49,219 nucleotides of DNA from Candidatus Eiseniibacteriota bacterium (GTDB lineage: Bacteria > Eisenbacteria > RBG-16-71-46), in the NCBI GenBank assembly GCA_016178725.1, contig JACOSV010000019.1, positions 1 to 49,219 of the forward strand, given 5' to 3'. Of the stretch, positions 48,968 to 49,219 are shown in pieces; position 1 is the stretch's first letter; the number at the start of each line of letters is the position of its first letter. The translations under genes were made by a program, and so were the position numbers. The notes under the pieces are model-generated. The model worked only from the letters and a program-made list of their open reading frames with translations, was not told the origin of the DNA and made no database searches.

Positions 48968-49219
48968 ATGGCACACGAATCCGTATTCGAAGGGAAGACG
49001 TTGGACGACGCGGTCCGCAAGGGGCTTGAGCAGCTCGGCCTCTCGCGCGCCGACGTGATGATCACCGTGATGGAGGAAGGCTCGAGCGGATTCCTGGGCC
49101 TCGGCGCGCGCCCCTACAAGGTGCGCATGATGCCGCGCCCGGGCGGCCCGCCCCGCGAGCCGGGCGAGCGTGGCGCGCGCGGCCGCGACGGCCGGCGCGA
49201 GCGCGGCGGCCGCGACGAG
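48968..49219 (+). CDS. jag: Jag/KhpB RNA-binding protein (N-terminal fragment)
   Basis: 84 codons, cut by the right edge. The Jag_N domain is clear: ESVFEGKTLDDAVRKGLEQLGLSRADVMITVMEEGSSGFLGLGARPYKVRM. An Arg/Gly/Pro-rich linker begins after it and probably leads to KH and R3H domains beyond the window. GAGG lies before the ATG. It follows yidC by 160 bases, with nothing else recognisable in between. Confidence 0.92.
   Translation, partial: MAHESVFEGKTLDDAVRKGLEQLGLSRADVMITVMEEGSSGFLGLGARPYKVRMMPRPGGPPREPGERGARGRDGRRERGGRDE

Overview
This 49.2 kb window is very GC-rich bacterial chromosome. The coding density is high, many gene ends overlap by 1-8 bases, and long spurious open frames run antisense to real genes. 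The cell is didermal: there is a lipoprotein membrane-fusion protein, several secreted Sec-dependent proteins, and GT51 peptidoglycan and YidC/YidD machinery. A secreted protein with a FlgD-like/Por-type C-terminal domain, and the overall gene style, suggest the FCB side of the tree (for example Eisenbacteria- or Gemmatimonadota-like lineages). That assignment is inference. No tRNA, rRNA, CRISPR array, IS element or phage gene was recognised.

Layout. 1-3913 (minus): GNAT acetyltransferase, BoxB/PaaA-like di-iron protein, half-size TSUP transporter, alpha-glucan phosphorylase and the start of an AroH-type chorismate mutase. 4259-7543: a secreted protein, a diguanylate cyclase and a convergent alpha/beta hydrolase. 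7810-10117 (minus): pabB-pabC for p-aminobenzoate. 10261-13675 (plus): a coupled amidohydrolase / SsnA-like amidohydrolase / PhzF operon. 13949-14269: small secreted basic protein. 14448-20776 (minus): FHA-GAF-PP2C phosphatase, AsmA-like/GT51 transglycosylase and a large secreted BNR-type protein. 20901-23904 (minus): zinc-ribbon protein, queE-queC-queD and an epimerase. 23942-26217: receiver-like protein, a candidate small RNA and two tandem secreted paralogues.

26218-34469 is the most unusual part. A perfect-looking sigma-54 promoter and a sigma-70-like promoter lie upstream of three consecutive genes: a lipoprotein HlyD adaptor, a PqqD-like/M50/HlyD fusion, and a GAF-GAF-TM-HlyD fusion. 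Directly after them come a 46-residue peptide gene with a strong Shine-Dalgarno and terminator, then a sigma-54 activator on the opposite strand. This looks like a signal-responsive envelope export or peptide-processing system. The peptide (basic N-terminal part, Gly-Gly, then a ten-residue hydrophobic tail) is a candidate substrate. That functional link is a hypothesis.

34573-37628 (minus): GT-C/TMTC-like membrane protein and esterase. 37810-40865 (plus): histidine kinase, then ECF sigma factor with a FecR-type partner. 40887-45890 (minus): NfeD-slipin pair, HEAT-repeat protein and HD-GYP protein, the last two sharing an N-terminal domain. 46052-end (plus): conserved rpmH-rnpA-yidD-yidC-jag cluster.

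A second cross-cutting observation is that three secreted proteins, at 4259, 24638 and 25510, end in the same eleven-residue pattern, (S/K)TWGx(L/I)Kx(I/L)YR. This looks like an undescribed C-terminal sorting or anchoring tag.
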